Shown here piece by piece: positions 1 to 8,467 of a stretch of DNA of 64,000 nt. The position numbers and the translations under genes are program-made. The first letter of the stretch is position 1. Every line of letters starts with the position of its first letter. The stretch lies in contig NZ_LMFQ01000025.1 in the NCBI RefSeq assembly GCF_001426905.1, forward strand, positions 1 to 64,000. Direction: 5' to 3'. Under the pieces are notes generated by a model. It searched no databases. It was not told where the DNA came from and was given only the letters and a program-made list of their open reading frames with translations. The stretch comes from Caulobacter sp. Root1455 (GTDB lineage Bacteria > Pseudomonadota > Alphaproteobacteria > Caulobacterales > Caulobacteraceae).

Positions 1-2
1 GC

Positions 3-3000
3 GCCTCCTACAACATGACGCTGTGCACCAGCGTCCAGATCTGCAACCGGCCCGACTGGATCAAGGACGAGCGCGGCAATCAGACCGACTTCACCTATGA
101 TCCGGCCCATGGCGGGGTGCTGACCGTCACCAAGTCGGCCGGTTCGGACGGCGTGCGGCCTCAGGTTCGCTACACCTACGGCCAGTTCACCGCCCGCTAC
201 ATCAAGAACGGCGTCCTGACGGCCGCGCCGGCGGTCTGGCGCCTGACCCGGACCTCGACCTGCGCGACGGGCGCGGCGCCGGCATGTCTCGGCACGGCCA
301 ATGAAACCGTGACCGACTATGCCTATGAATCCAGCGCCGCGGCCAACAATGTGCGCCTGCTGTCGGTGACCACCCGGGCCGGCGACAACAGCCTGTCGGC
401 CACCACCAGCTACGCCTATGACGCGCGGGGCGACGTGATCGCCACCGACGGGCCGCTGGCGGGTGCCGCCGACACGAGCCGGACCTATTACGACGCCTCG
501 CGCTGGAAGACCGGCGTGGTCGGTCCCGACCCCGATGGGGCGGGGGCGCTGCTCTATCGCGCCGCCCGCACCACCTACGCCGCCGACGGCCAGCCCACCC
601 TGGTCGAGACCGGCACGGCGACCAATCAGTCCGACACGGCGATGTCGAGCTTCGTCGCGCTGCAACAGAGCGTTCCGGCCTATGACGCCCAACGGCGCAA
701 GATCAGCGACAGCTTGGTGGTCGGCGGCGTGACCCAGGCCCTGACGCAAGTCGGTTACGACACGGCCGGCCGCCCAGTCTGCCAGACGGTGCGGATGAAC
801 CCGGCCGCGTTTGCCTCCGCGCCCGGCGCTTGCAGCCTGGGGACCCCGGGAACCGACGGGCCCGACCGGATCACTTACACCGTTTATGACGCCGGCAACC
901 GGGTCACCCAGGTGACCAGCGGCTATGGAACGACCGCGCCCTATACGCCCCGCGTCGAGAAGACCGTCACCTACACCGCCAACGGCCAGGAGCAGACCGT
1001 CGCCGACGGCAAGGGCAACACCACGACCTACGAATATGACGGCTTCGACCGGTTGGTGAAGGTCCGCTATCCCAGCCCGACCTGCTGCGCCAGCTCGACC
1101 GCCGACTACGAGTCCTACGGCTATGACGCGGCCGGCAATCGCACCACCTGGCGGCGGCGCAGCGGCTATCCCAGCCCGACCTGCTGCGCCAGCTCGACCG
1201 CCGACTACGAGTCCTACGGCTATGACGCGGCCGGCAATCGCACCACCTGGCGGCGGCGCAGCGCCAGCCTCGACCCCAACGCCGACACCATCACCTTCAC
1301 CTACGATGCGCTGAACCGGGCGGTCCACAAGGGTGGTCCGGTCGCCGACACCGACTACGGCTTCGACAATCTTGGACACCAGACCTCTGCCACCTATTCC
1401 AGCGGCGGCGGAGCCACATCGGCGACCTATGACGCCCTGGGGCGGATGAAGACCGAGACCACCAACGGCTTGACGATGAGGTACCAGTACGACGCGGCGG
1501 GCCGACGGATCGCGGCTATCTGGCCCGACAACACCTTCGCGTCCTATGCCTATGACGTGACCGGCGCGATGACGGGGATCTGGGAGAACGCCGCTCTTTC
1601 GCTTGCCGGCTACGCCTATGACGACCTGGGCCGCCGAACCGCGACCTATCGCGCCAATGGGGTCCACAGCTTTTACGGTTACGACGCGGCCTCTCGGCTA
1701 AACTGTCTGAGCCATAGGGTGGTTTGCACCGATCCGGCTCGGACCTGGAGCTTCGCCTACAACGCCGCCGGCCAGGTCACGACCCGTTCGGCCAGCAGCG
1801 GTCTGTACGAGTGGAGCCAGGTTCAGGCCAGCAAGACCTACACCGTCAACGGCCTGAACCAGTACGCCACGGCGGCGGGAGCGGCGATCGGCTACGATGC
1901 TCGGGGCAACCTCTCCAGCGACGGGTCCAAGACCTACGCCTACGACCTGCTCAATAATCTGACGTCCGCCGGAACAAGCGCTCTCACCTACGAGCCTTCG
2001 GGCCGTCTGTGGTCGACGGCGGCGAACGGTGTGACGACCAACTTCCTGTATTCAGGTCCGGATCTGGTGGCCGAGTACAGCGGTGGGGCGCTCCTGCGCC
2101 GCTATGTGCCCGGTCCCGGAGTCGATGCGCCGGCGGTGTGGTACGAAGGCTCGGGCACGACCCAGCCGCGCTACCTGCTGTCCGACGCCCAGGGCTCGAT
2201 CGTCTCGGTGACCGACGCGGCCGGCGCGGCGATCACCACGAACACCTATGACGAATACGGCCTGCCGAACGCCGGCAACCAGGGCCGATTCCAGTACACC
2301 GGCCAGATCTGGCTGCCGGAGGTGGGGCTGTACCACTACAAGGCCCGGGCCTATTCTCCGACCCTGGGACGGTTTCTCCAAACCGACCCCACAGGCTACG
2401 ATGATGGCCTCAACTGGTATGCCTATGTCGGCAACGATCCGCTGAATAAGGGAGATCCAACAGGTGAAGGGGCCCTTGAATTTGTTCAGAACGTACTCGC
2501 GGATCCGCAAACCCCAGGCGCTGTCGCCCAAATCCTAGGGGGAGGAAGCCTGGCCCTGCTCGGCGGAGCGGGTATCGGTGCGAGTGGTGTGGGAGAGCTT
2601 GCAAGTGGCGGCCTCGCCTCGCCGATTGCTATCCCAGCCGCGATCGCTTCTGCCGGTGTCACGGGCGCAGGGATTGGAATTGCCGCGAATGGTCAGGCCA
2701 AGTGGAACGACATTATCCACCGGGCGGACGCGAACTCTGGCTCCTCAGAATCGAAGCCTCTCCTTGGACGCAATCCGCAGGCTGGCGGAAGCCGCACCAA
2801 TACGGATTTGCCCGGCGGTCGCTCTACCGCCAAGAGTATTTTCCGGAATCAAACCCGTGGACAAAGTGTAAGCCAGCAACAACTGGGAAATGGCGGGGTT
2901 AGGCGGTCTGCTCCTGATGGGAAGCAAATACGAATGAATCCCAATGGTTCTACACGGGTGGACCTGCCCGGGCGTGGTCCGGCCAAGAACGGCGAGACTA

Positions 3001-3017
3001 TCCATGTTGAACCTTAA
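3..3017 (+). CDS. Rhs-repeat polymorphic toxin, 3' part (5' end outside window)
   Basis: Large secreted or surface Rhs/YD-repeat protein whose beta-cage delivers a C-terminal toxin. The frame is already open at the window edge, so at least the N-terminal third is missing. The complete Rhs protein at 34345-38319 aligns from its residue ~390 onward. Many YD repeats (YDAAGN, YDALNR, YDARGN types) run to the conserved core end near 2330-2460 (GLYHYKARAYSP, GRFLQTDPTGYDDGLNWYAYVGNDP). After that the sequence changes to a variable tip: a Gly/Ala-rich hydrophobic stretch, then a basic ~60-residue tail (IRMNPNGSTRVDLPGRG, ETIHVEP). The tail resembles small RNase-type Rhs tips, but I cannot name its family. 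A perfect 99-bp internal duplication lies in the core. The probable immunity gene follows directly. Confidence 0.9.
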   Translation, partial: ASYNMTLCTSVQICNRPDWIKDERGNQTDFTYDPAHGGVLTVTKSAGSDGVRPQVRYTYGQFTARYIKNGVLTAAPAVWRLTRTSTCATGAAPACLGTANETVTDYAYESSAAANNVRLLSVTTRAGDNSLSATTSYAYDARGDVIATDGPLAGAADTSRTYYDASRWKTGVVGPDPDGAGALLYRAARTTYAADGQPTLVETGTATNQSDTAMSSFVALQQSVPAYDAQRRKISDSLVVGGVTQALTQVGYDTAGRPVCQTVRMNPAAFASAPGACSLGTPGTDGPDRITYTVYDAGNRVTQVTSGYGTTAPYTPRVEKTVTYTANGQEQTVADGKGNTTTYEYDGFDRLVKVRYPSPTCCASSTADYESYGYDAAGNRTTWRRRSGYPSPTCCASSTADYESYGYDAAGNRTTWRRRSASLDPNADTITFTYDALNRAVHKGGPVADTDYGFDNLGHQTSATYSSGGGATSATYDALGRMKTETTNGLTMRYQYDAAGRRIAAIWPDNTFASYAYDVTGAMTGIWENAALSLAGYAYDDLGRRTATYRANGVHSFYGYDAASRLNCLSHRVVCTDPARTWSFAYNAAGQVTTRSASSGLYEWSQVQASKTYTVNGLNQYATAAGAAIGYDARGNLSSDGSKTYAYDLLNNLTSAGTSALTYEPSGRLWSTAANGVTTNFLYSGPDLVAEYSGGALLRRYVPGPGVDAPAVWYEGSGTTQPRYLLSDAQGSIVSVTDAAGAAITTNTYDEYGLPNAGNQGRFQYTGQIWLPEVGLYHYKARAYSPTLGRFLQTDPTGYDDGLNWYAYVGNDPLNKGDPTGEGALEFVQNVLADPQTPGAVAQILGGGSLALLGGAGIGASGVGELASGGLASPIAIPAAIASAGVTGAGIGIAANGQAKWNDIIHRADANSGSSESKPLLGRNPQAGGSRTNTDLPGGRSTAKSIFRNQTRGQSVSQQQLGNGGVRRSAPDGKQIRMNPNGSTRVDLPGRGPAKNGETIHVEP
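1066..1263 (+). repeat. Perfect 99-bp tandem duplication inside Rhs core
   Basis: Positions 1066-1164 and 1165-1263 are identical. The 33-codon unit keeps frame and repeats one YD module (YPSPTCCASSTADYESYGYD followed by AAGNRTTWRRRS). The homologous Rhs gene further right has a single equivalent module, so this looks like a recent slip or recombination event, or an assembly artefact. Confidence 0.95.
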
Positions 3018-3039
3018 TTTATGGTCTGCGAGGTGCGCC

Positions 3040-3570
3040 ATGCTTCGTGATGAGATGAAGGCCCTCCTGGGAGGCGGGTGGGGCGCGCTCGAAGCCCAAG
3101 GAGGTCAAGTACGCGAGCGTCAAAATATTCACCAAAATATTGCCTATGCCAGCGGGATTGTGATCCCCGTCTCCCCTCCGGTCATTGTAACTGGCGACTC
3201 GTTGGAGCAGTCCAACGTGGAGTTCTTCGGGATGAAGATCGAACTCGCCGACAGCGTTCTGCAATCTAAAATAACCCGGCCTCCCTTCAGTGCTATCGAG
3301 CAATGGCCGATTGAATGCACTTCACTGAGAGAATTTTCGTCTAGAGGGCCTACGCGAGCAACTATTGGCTGGCAAAGGGCTAGCCTCGATAAGGACTCGC
3401 GCGATTCCGATCCCCTTTTTGCTGCGTGGTGTTTGTTTGGGTCAGGTGCAGGGGAGGTTATCTTTTTTGCCGATGAAGCAGTCCCTTTAGACGTTGGTAT
3501 TTCTTTCGATTCAGAAGCAATCGCTGCGGTGAGGAAGTTCATCGTAGCAGAGTACGAAGAAGAAATCTGA
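3040..3570 (+). CDS. Putative immunity protein for the upstream Rhs toxin
   Basis: A 176-residue soluble protein with no recognised domain, signal peptide or membrane segment. It lies immediately after the Rhs toxin, where immunity genes sit. The frame stays open upstream through ATG at 3004, which would overlap the toxin stop. I prefer ATG 3040 because GAGG lies about 8 bases before it. The sequence is visibly lower in GC than the flanking Rhs core, as expected for an exchangeable toxin/immunity cassette. The immunity role is inferred from position only. Confidence 0.6.
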   Translation: MLRDEMKALLGGGWGALEAQGGQVRERQNIHQNIAYASGIVIPVSPPVIVTGDSLEQSNVEFFGMKIELADSVLQSKITRPPFSAIEQWPIECTSLREFSSRGPTRATIGWQRASLDKDSRDSDPLFAAWCLFGSGAGEVIFFADEAVPLDVGISFDSEAIAAVRKFIVAEYEEEI

Positions 3571-3663
3571 TCGTCTTGCTCTAGAGTGAATTCCCTCACC
3601 TGCTTATGATAGGCTAAAACCGCCTCAAGGGCCAAATCGGCGCTCCGGGCAAACCTCGCCCGT

Positions 3664-4242
3664 GTGAGCCGCCGCAAAGCCAAGTGGCGTAAGGAAAATC
3701 GCCCGATCTACGACGGGGCCGCGTCGGGGGATCTGTTTCTCCAAACCGACCCCATCGGGTCTAAGGCAGGTCTCAACTGGTACGCCTATGTGGGCAACGA
3801 TCCGCTGAGCCGGCGCGATCCAACGGGACTGTATGATTGCAAAGGCAACGAGGATGAATGCAAGCGCTTTGCCAGCGATCTTTCAACCCTGCGGAGAGCG
3901 AAAAATGTATCTGGATTGTCAAGTGCTGATCACAATAGGCTAGGCGGCGCTATAAAAGCTTACGGCACTAAAGGTGATGGAAATGGCGTAACGGTTAGTT
4001 TTGGGGCTCTTTCTGGAACCCCCTTTGCTGAAACCGCCGGTGGATTCCGCAGTAAAACTCAATCTATTACTATAAATTGTGCCAAAATTGACCAGCGCAC
4101 CAAACCGGGAGCTGGACGAGATGCATTGTCGGCAAGCGTGGTGGGGCACGAAGGGAAGCATGTCGAAGATCATATTTCCGGATATTTCGAGGCTGACTAT
4201 GGTTATCTCCAATATTTTCAGAAGTCAGAATATTCAGGATAA
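3664..4242 (+). CDS. Orphan Rhs C-terminal tip with HEXXH metallopeptidase-like toxin domain
   Basis: Displaced Rhs-CT module. From about 3736 it repeats the end of the Rhs core (FLQTDPIG, GLNWYAYVGNDPLSRRDPTG), roughly 80 percent like the same stretch of the upstream gene at DNA level. It then switches to an unrelated AT-richer tip. Residues 162-166 read HEGKH inside GHEGKHVEDH, an HEXXH zinc-binding motif, so the tip is probably a zincin-like peptidase toxin. The GTG at 3664 has no convincing ribosome binding site and the preceding 20 residues do not look Rhs-like. This is therefore more likely a silent cassette, usable by recombination onto the full gene, than an independently expressed protein. 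The protein may also be cut short after the HEXXH helix, because zincins usually need a third ligand further on. Confidence 0.6.
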   Translation: MSRRKAKWRKENRPIYDGAASGDLFLQTDPIGSKAGLNWYAYVGNDPLSRRDPTGLYDCKGNEDECKRFASDLSTLRRAKNVSGLSSADHNRLGGAIKAYGTKGDGNGVTVSFGALSGTPFAETAGGFRSKTQSITINCAKIDQRTKPGAGRDALSASVVGHEGKHVEDHISGYFEADYGYLQYFQKSEYSG

Positions 4243-4516
4243 CTTACAAGTTTTATAATTGATAAGGCTCTTGGATTTGCCAATCCCTTATTCCATAAGG
4301 AGCCCGCAGGAGGCATCCTATATATCTGACGAACTTGGAGATAAATATTGCCGCAGATCAAATAACGGTTCAGAGTACACGACTAACTGCTGATAGTATT
4401 GGTGGCTATGAAACTGATATTATTACTAATCGGAATAACTAGGCGGACAATTTTCTGACAAGTGAGGTGATTTTGCGATTAACGCTTGGATGTATGGTTC
4501 TTTAGGGGGGGCTCGC

Positions 4517-4744
4517 ATGAAAAGTCTGTTGAAAATTCTTAGTGGCGTTCTGATATCGACTGTTGTGTTGCTCGCGTCGATCCTAGTCGGTGGGCGCTAC
4601 GAAATGCGCTCCGTGGGTGAGGGGGGCATGGTGCGGATGGATCGGTGGACTGGAAAGGCAATGGTTTGTGTGCCGCGGCGCTGCGTGATGTATCCGACAG
4701 CCCGTCCAGACCCTCTTCCTCCTCCCGAACTTAAGATGAACTGA
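4517..4744 (+). CDS. Small signal-peptide/TM-anchored hypothetical protein
   Basis: A 75-residue protein. ATG 4517 follows a G-rich stretch (AGGGGGGG) at good spacing. Residues 4-26 form one hydrophobic segment after Lys2 and Lys6, either a signal anchor or an uncleaved signal peptide. The remainder is a short periplasmic-looking tail with VRMDRWTGKAMVC and a Pro-rich end. It follows the orphan HEXXH tip by 274 bases and could be its immunity protein or an unrelated small envelope protein. The family is not recognised. Confidence 0.55.
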   Translation: MKSLLKILSGVLISTVVLLASILVGGRYEMRSVGEGGMVRMDRWTGKAMVCVPRRCVMYPTARPDPLPPPELKMN

Positions 4745-4859
4745 AGATTAGAACGGCTGGATTGGCCTAATCGCATAATCTGTCGGAGCGAAGATAAGTA
4801 TGCGCCGGGGATTACGGTGACAGTGCACTAAATTGTGCGGAAGCGGGCCGTATGGAGGT

Positions 4860-5160
4860 GCGCTGTCACTTGATTACAACGCCGCCGGCCAGATCAAGAC
4901 GCGCAGCTCGTCCAATCCGCTCTACGAGTGGACAGCGGCCGCGACGCCGCGCGGCTACACGATCAACGGGCGTAAGCAGACCGCCGAGGCCGGCTCCTCG
5001 GTCCTGGCCTATGATGGCCGGGGCAACCTGACCAATGATGGGGCGACGGCCTTCGGCTACGACCTGGACAGCCCGCTGACCAGCGCCACTTCTGGCTCCG
5101 GCGTCGCCACCTTGAGCTACGACCCGCTGGGACGCCTGGACCAGACTGCCAAGGATGTGA
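4860..5160 (+). pseudogene. Rhs core fragment, truncated by IS6-family remnant
   Basis: About 100 residues of YD-repeat sequence (DYNAAGQIKTRSSSNPLYEW, AYDGRGNLTNDG, SYDPLGRLDQT). They are homologous to the region near 1750-2010 of the first Rhs gene. There is no start, no core end and no tip. The frame leaves Rhs homology near 5158, where the reverse-strand transposase sequence begins. This is a third Rhs relic in 5 kb. Confidence 0.8.
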
Positions 5161-5164
5161 CGGC

Positions 5165-5418
5165 CCGACGTTGCAGACCATTTCGTCCAGATGCCAGCGC
5201 GGCGACGGCGCGGGTCGGCGGCGCTTGAGGTTCCGGGCGATCCGCGGGCCGAACTTGACCGTCCAGCAGCGGATGGTCTCGTAGCTGACCTCGATCCCGC
5301 GCTGGGCGAGCAACTCCTCGACGTCACGAAAGCTCAGGGTGAAGCGGAAATAGAGCCACACCGCGTAGCGGATGACCTCGGCCGGAAACCGGTGACGCTT
5401 GAAGGAGACAGGACGCAT
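5165..5418 (-). pseudogene. IS6-family transposase, N-terminal fragment
   Basis: Starting from ATG at 5418, about 84 residues match the N-terminus of IS6/IS26-type DDE transposases: an FKRHRFPAEVIRYAVWLYFR opening, the LSFRDVEELLAQRGIEVSYETI helix-turn-helix and then WHLDEMV, which holds the first catalytic Asp. Identity is lost right after DEMV, where the frame reads into the reverse of the Rhs fragment, so the catalytic core is gone. No intact terminal inverted repeats were recognised. The insertion or its deletion joined an Rhs relic to a truncated regulator. Confidence 0.8.
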
Positions 5419-5514
5419 GCCGCGCCTCTGCCTTCCTAGACGAACCGTGTCCAGCCCTGGAGCTTCGGGGTCGCCCGGTTAAGCTGACAACACCTGCTTT
5501 CGGCCTGGCCGACC

Positions 5515-5907
5515 ATGGTCGACAGCTTTCGGCGCGCCCGCCGAACCTTCGAGCAAGGCTTGGCGCGCGAGGCCGCGCGCCTGGCCGACCAAACCGATCT
5601 TGCCAGTCTGGAAGCCTTGCTCGACGAGATGGCCGCCAGCCTGAAGAGCCCCGAGGCGTTCATCGCCGCGGAGCTGCGCTTTCACGCCCGCCTGGTCGCG
5701 GTTGCGCGCAACGTCATCTTCGACGCCATGGCCGAGACGGTGCTGGCGTGGTGGCGCGACCACCAGATCGACGCGGCGGCCGTCGCGGCGCGTGCGCGCG
5801 CCGTGCTCGCCGCCCATGGCGACACGGTTCGTGCGATCAAGGCCAAGGACCCCGACGCGGCGGAAGTCGCCCTGGCGGGCTATTTCGATCTGATCGCCGC
5901 CCCCTAG
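5515..5907 (+). pseudogene. FCD-domain (FadR/GntR-type) regulator, ligand domain only
   Basis: 130 residues match the all-helical FCD effector domain of GntR-family regulators: RARRTFEQGLAREAARLA, then FHARLVAVARN (a metal-binding position), then a final HGDTVRAIKAKDPDAAEVALAGYF helix pair. The N-terminal winged HTH (about 70 residues) is absent and the frame begins at an ATG just beyond the IS remnant. It is therefore a 5'-deleted remnant that cannot bind DNA through its own HTH. Expression is doubtful. Confidence 0.7.
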
Positions 5908-5944
5908 GACGCGCCGCCTTCGCTCAAGGATGTCGCGCGCAAGG

Positions 5945-6241
5945 TCAGGGCTTGAGCGCCAGCAGATGCCGATAGCCGGCGCGGGTCATCCATCTGGCGC
6001 GCTCGAGATGGGTTTCCCAGCACCGGCGGCTGAGATCGGGCGCCTGGCGCGCGTCGCGACCCAGGATCAACAAGCTGGCCTCCCGCCAGTCCGCGCCGTC
6101 CTGATCCGCGTCCAGGAGGCGCAGATAGGTGACCAGATGGCGCTGGTCATAGTCGGTCAGCGTCTGCGACCACGGCGCTTCATCGGCCACGGGATGTTGC
6201 AACTGGGACGTCAAACCAAGATCTCTGAATGCGGATGCCAC
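5945..6241 (-). CDS. DUF2285 protein, QseM-like ICE antiactivator candidate
   Basis: A 98-residue protein. Its body (HLVTYLRLLDADQDGADWRE, ILGRD, RCWETHLERARWM, GYRHLLAL) is the single DUF2285 HTH-like domain. In Mesorhizobium ICEMlSymR7A the DUF2285-only protein QseM binds and blocks the activator FseA, stopping element excision. This protein has the size and domain content of QseM. It is transcribed away from an FseA-like gene across a 160-bp shared upstream region. The start is GTG 6241 with no obvious ribosome binding site. Function is inferred from domain and context. Confidence 0.7.
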   Translation of the reverse strand: MASAFRDLGLTSQLQHPVADEAPWSQTLTDYDQRHLVTYLRLLDADQDGADWREASLLILGRDARQAPDLSRRCWETHLERARWMTRAGYRHLLALKP

Positions 6242-6401
6242 GAGCGCGTCACTCTATCAGGCCTGTCTCCCAAGGCCCTAGCGCCGCGGCGGCGGCGACG
6301 TCCATCAAGAACTTGGCTTTGAGATCGGGGCCCGCGGGTCGGCTCGACAGGCGAGGCGGGCTCGGAAACACTTTGGGCGTGGGAAGCTTCGAGCGGTCGC
6401 G

Positions 6402-7424
6402 ATGTCCGATGTCCGCGCCCTTGCGCCGGTCTGGCGACAGGCCGAAACCTATGAGCCTCTGCTGGGCGCCGATGCCTCGGTCTGGGCCTGGGAGTTCGCG
6501 CGGCGCGGGCGTGGTCGCGACGCGGGCCTGGACGGCGCGGACCCGGGCGAGATCGCGCCCGAGCTTTGTTTCGCGGGGCCCGGCCCCGCCGGAGACCCGC
6601 TGCCCGCCGTGCTCTGGCGCTGGCAGGCGGACGGGTCGGTGCCCGTCCTGAGGGCCCAGCCGGCGACGCCTGGCGACGCCGCCGCGCTTGACCTGGCCCG
6701 GCTGGACCTGCCGTGCCTCGTCGTGCGAACCGCCGACGGCGAGCAGCACGTTCAGATCAGCCAGGGCCTTGCCCGCCTGCGGTTGGCGCTGGTGGGGGGC
6801 GACATTCTCGCCGGTCCCGCGATCCTTCACTTCCATTTGCCGGACGCGGGAAGGGGGGGCGCGGCCCTAGCGGCGGTGGCCAAGCTGATCGCCCTGCGCG
6901 ACACCGGCCGGCTGCCCCCGCGACCGCGCGCCCTTTCGAAGGCCGGGCGCTGGCTGGAGGTCCTGCGCGCCCATGACGCGCGCCAGGCCGGCGCCAGTCA
7001 GCGCGACATCGCCCTGGCCCTGTTTGGCGAGGAGCGGGTGCGCCAGGACTGGAGCGGGCCTTCCGACTACATGCGCATGCGCGTCCAGCGTCTGGTGCGG
7101 GCGGCCGAGGAAGCTGTCGGCGGCGGCTATCGGCGAGTGTTCGGGCTCAGGGCCGCCGAGACCGGGCGCGCGCCGGTCGTCGACATCTGGCGTTCGCCCG
7201 CCTGGCGCGGCGGGTTTTCGTCGCTGGTCCTGGCGGTCGCGATTTTCCTGGGGACATCTTTCGGACCGACCCAAACGCGGCGCGAGTCGTGCCGATTTTC
7301 AGGAGACCCGTGCCTGAAAACGGTCGAGCGGTCCCGGATCGTGGCTCTGGCGGGGTTCACACGCCACAATTCTCGAGCCCAACTCGCCCCAGACGACGAC
7401 GCCGATTCCGGTCATGCGTCCTGA
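6402..7424 (+). CDS. FseA-like DUF6499-DUF2285 transfer activator
   Basis: A 340-residue putative transcriptional activator of ICE excision and transfer. Residues ~17-36 (YEPLLGADASVWAWEFARR) match the DUF6499 signature. Residues ~183-255 (WLEVLRAHDARQAGASQRDI through YMRMRVQRLVRAAEEAVGGG) form a C-terminal DUF2285 domain. In ICEMlSymR7A the equivalent protein FseA is made by +1 ribosomal frameshifting across two genes. Here both domains lie in one uninterrupted frame. About 80 residues follow DUF2285, including a hydrophobic stretch (SSLVLAVAIFLGTSF) not typical of the family. The gene diverges from the QseM-like gene and precedes a second DUF6499 gene. Confidence 0.75.
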   Translation: MSDVRALAPVWRQAETYEPLLGADASVWAWEFARRGRGRDAGLDGADPGEIAPELCFAGPGPAGDPLPAVLWRWQADGSVPVLRAQPATPGDAAALDLARLDLPCLVVRTADGEQHVQISQGLARLRLALVGGDILAGPAILHFHLPDAGRGGAALAAVAKLIALRDTGRLPPRPRALSKAGRWLEVLRAHDARQAGASQRDIALALFGEERVRQDWSGPSDYMRMRVQRLVRAAEEAVGGGYRRVFGLRAAETGRAPVVDIWRSPAWRGGFSSLVLAVAIFLGTSFGPTQTRRESCRFSGDPCLKTVERSRIVALAGFTRHNSRAQLAPDDDADSGHAS

Positions 7425-7440
7425 AGGGCTCAATAGGGGC

Positions 7441-7854
7441 ATGGCCAAGTCCCGCCTCGCGCCCCGCGGTCCCGTTCGCGCCGCCTCGCCCCGCGCCCAG
7501 CCGCGGCCGGATCCGACCGACCCCGACCGCGCCCGCATGGCCTGGGAGTTCCTGCGCCGAAATCCCGACTATCGGGCCGACTACCGCAGCTGGCGAGCCG
7601 GGGCGGCGATCGGCGTGGCCGAGCGGTGGGGCCTGCGGGCGCCGCTGGATCCGGATCTGCGCGATATCGACGCCGGCGCGATCTGGCGCGCCGACGGGGC
7701 GCCTTGCGCGCACCCGCCTGGCGCGGCGCGGCCGCCCGAGCCGCGGGCTATGGATCGTCGTGACGCAGCCGTGGCAGGTTCTCCGCCAGCCAGCGCTCGG
7801 CGCCTTGGTCCATCTTGTCCATGTGGCCTTCGAGACTGTCGTATGAACGCTTGA
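7441..7854 (+). CDS. DUF6499 protein (ICE-type transcriptional regulator domain)
   Basis: About 137 residues from ATG 7441, or 146 from ATG 7414, which overlaps the preceding stop. Residues ~32-80 carry the DUF6499 pattern (MAWEFLRRNPDYRADYRSWR, AERWGLRAPLDPDLRDI). Such short proteins normally sit next to DUF2285 genes in alphaproteobacterial ICEs and resemble the N-terminal part of FseA. The last ~35 residues overlap the convergent Xre gene by 107 bp and look like low-information tail. It may be the first half of a second, split FseA-like protein or a stand-alone regulator. Confidence 0.65.
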   Translation: MAKSRLAPRGPVRAASPRAQPRPDPTDPDRARMAWEFLRRNPDYRADYRSWRAGAAIGVAERWGLRAPLDPDLRDIDAGAIWRADGAPCAHPPGAARPPEPRAMDRRDAAVAGSPPASARRLGPSCPCGLRDCRMNA

Positions 7855-8242
7855 AGGCCTCGATGAAGAACTGCGGCTGGATGTTGGTCATCCGGTCGCC
7901 GACCTTCTGCTCGAACTTGTGGAACGAGGCGAGCTTGATCGAGGCGGCCTGGTTTTCGACACAGCGCAGGGCGTGATCCAGCGAGCCCAGCATCAGCGCC
8001 TCGATGATGCCGACCGGATCGCTGCCGGTGGCGTCGCCGAACCGGAAGATCCGGGCGATGTCCAGGGCGCCGGAGCCGGACTCGAAGTTGTAGTAGGTGC
8101 GCAGGGGCAGGCCCATGGCGTCGGCCACCTGGCGCGCCGACAGGTGTCGCAGGTCGCGAATGTGCTTCAGGATTTGGGACAGGAGCTGACCCTGGCGCCT
8201 CAGCTCCTCGGATGCGCGTTTGACCAAAGTATTACCCGGCAC
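7748..8242 (-). CDS. Xre-family HTH transcriptional regulator
   Basis: 164 residues. An N-terminal Xre-type HTH (LSARQVADAMGLPLRTYYNFESG, residues ~34-56) is followed by a helical ~100-residue region of unknown family. The second half (ALRCVENQAASIKLASFHKF and on) may be for dimerisation. The start is GTG 8242 with no clear ribosome binding site. A near-perfect 12-bp palindrome overlaps this start, suggesting autoregulation or a near-leaderless transcript. It borders the ICE control module on one side and the lasso cluster on the other, and its target is unknown. Confidence 0.75.
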   Translation of the reverse strand: MPGNTLVKRASEELRRQGQLLSQILKHIRDLRHLSARQVADAMGLPLRTYYNFESGSGALDIARIFRFGDATGSDPVGIIEALMLGSLDHALRCVENQAASIKLASFHKFEQKVGDRMTNIQPQFFIEAFKRSYDSLEGHMDKMDQGAERWLAENLPRLRHDDP

Positions 8243-8251
8243 TTGCTAGTG
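8240..8251. promoter_or_regulatory. Near-perfect palindrome at the Xre start codon
   Basis: CACTTGCTAGTG has five of six base pairs symmetric about its centre. It overlaps the GTG start of the reverse-strand Xre gene. Position and symmetry suggest an autoregulatory operator. Confidence 0.4.
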
Positions 8252-8467
8252 TCTATGAGGCGGCAAAGCGACGAACAGGTCAAAGCGCAGCCTGACGTGT
8301 CTTTGGAAAACTATTCTCGCGATACGGTTTCAAGCACGCCGACCCAGGGCCCGGGGCGAGGCGCGCGCCATTTTCCACGATGGTTTTACCGACTTATGGC
8401 GCGGGCCATGCCACGTAACGATTTGCCGCGCCGTTGAATCGGCGCTCACCCGGAAAAATACCCCCAA

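Noticed and set aside
4299-4442. Short frame after an AGGAGG in the gap behind the orphan HEXXH toxin
   Set aside because: No ATG or GTG start in that frame, only ~35 codons. It could be a frameshifted continuation of the toxin, but I cannot support it.
7400-7445. Programmed frameshift joining the FseA-like gene to the DUF6499 gene
   Set aside because: The first gene already contains both DUF6499 and DUF2285, and the order (DUF2285 before the second DUF6499) is opposite to the frameshift fusion known from Mesorhizobium.
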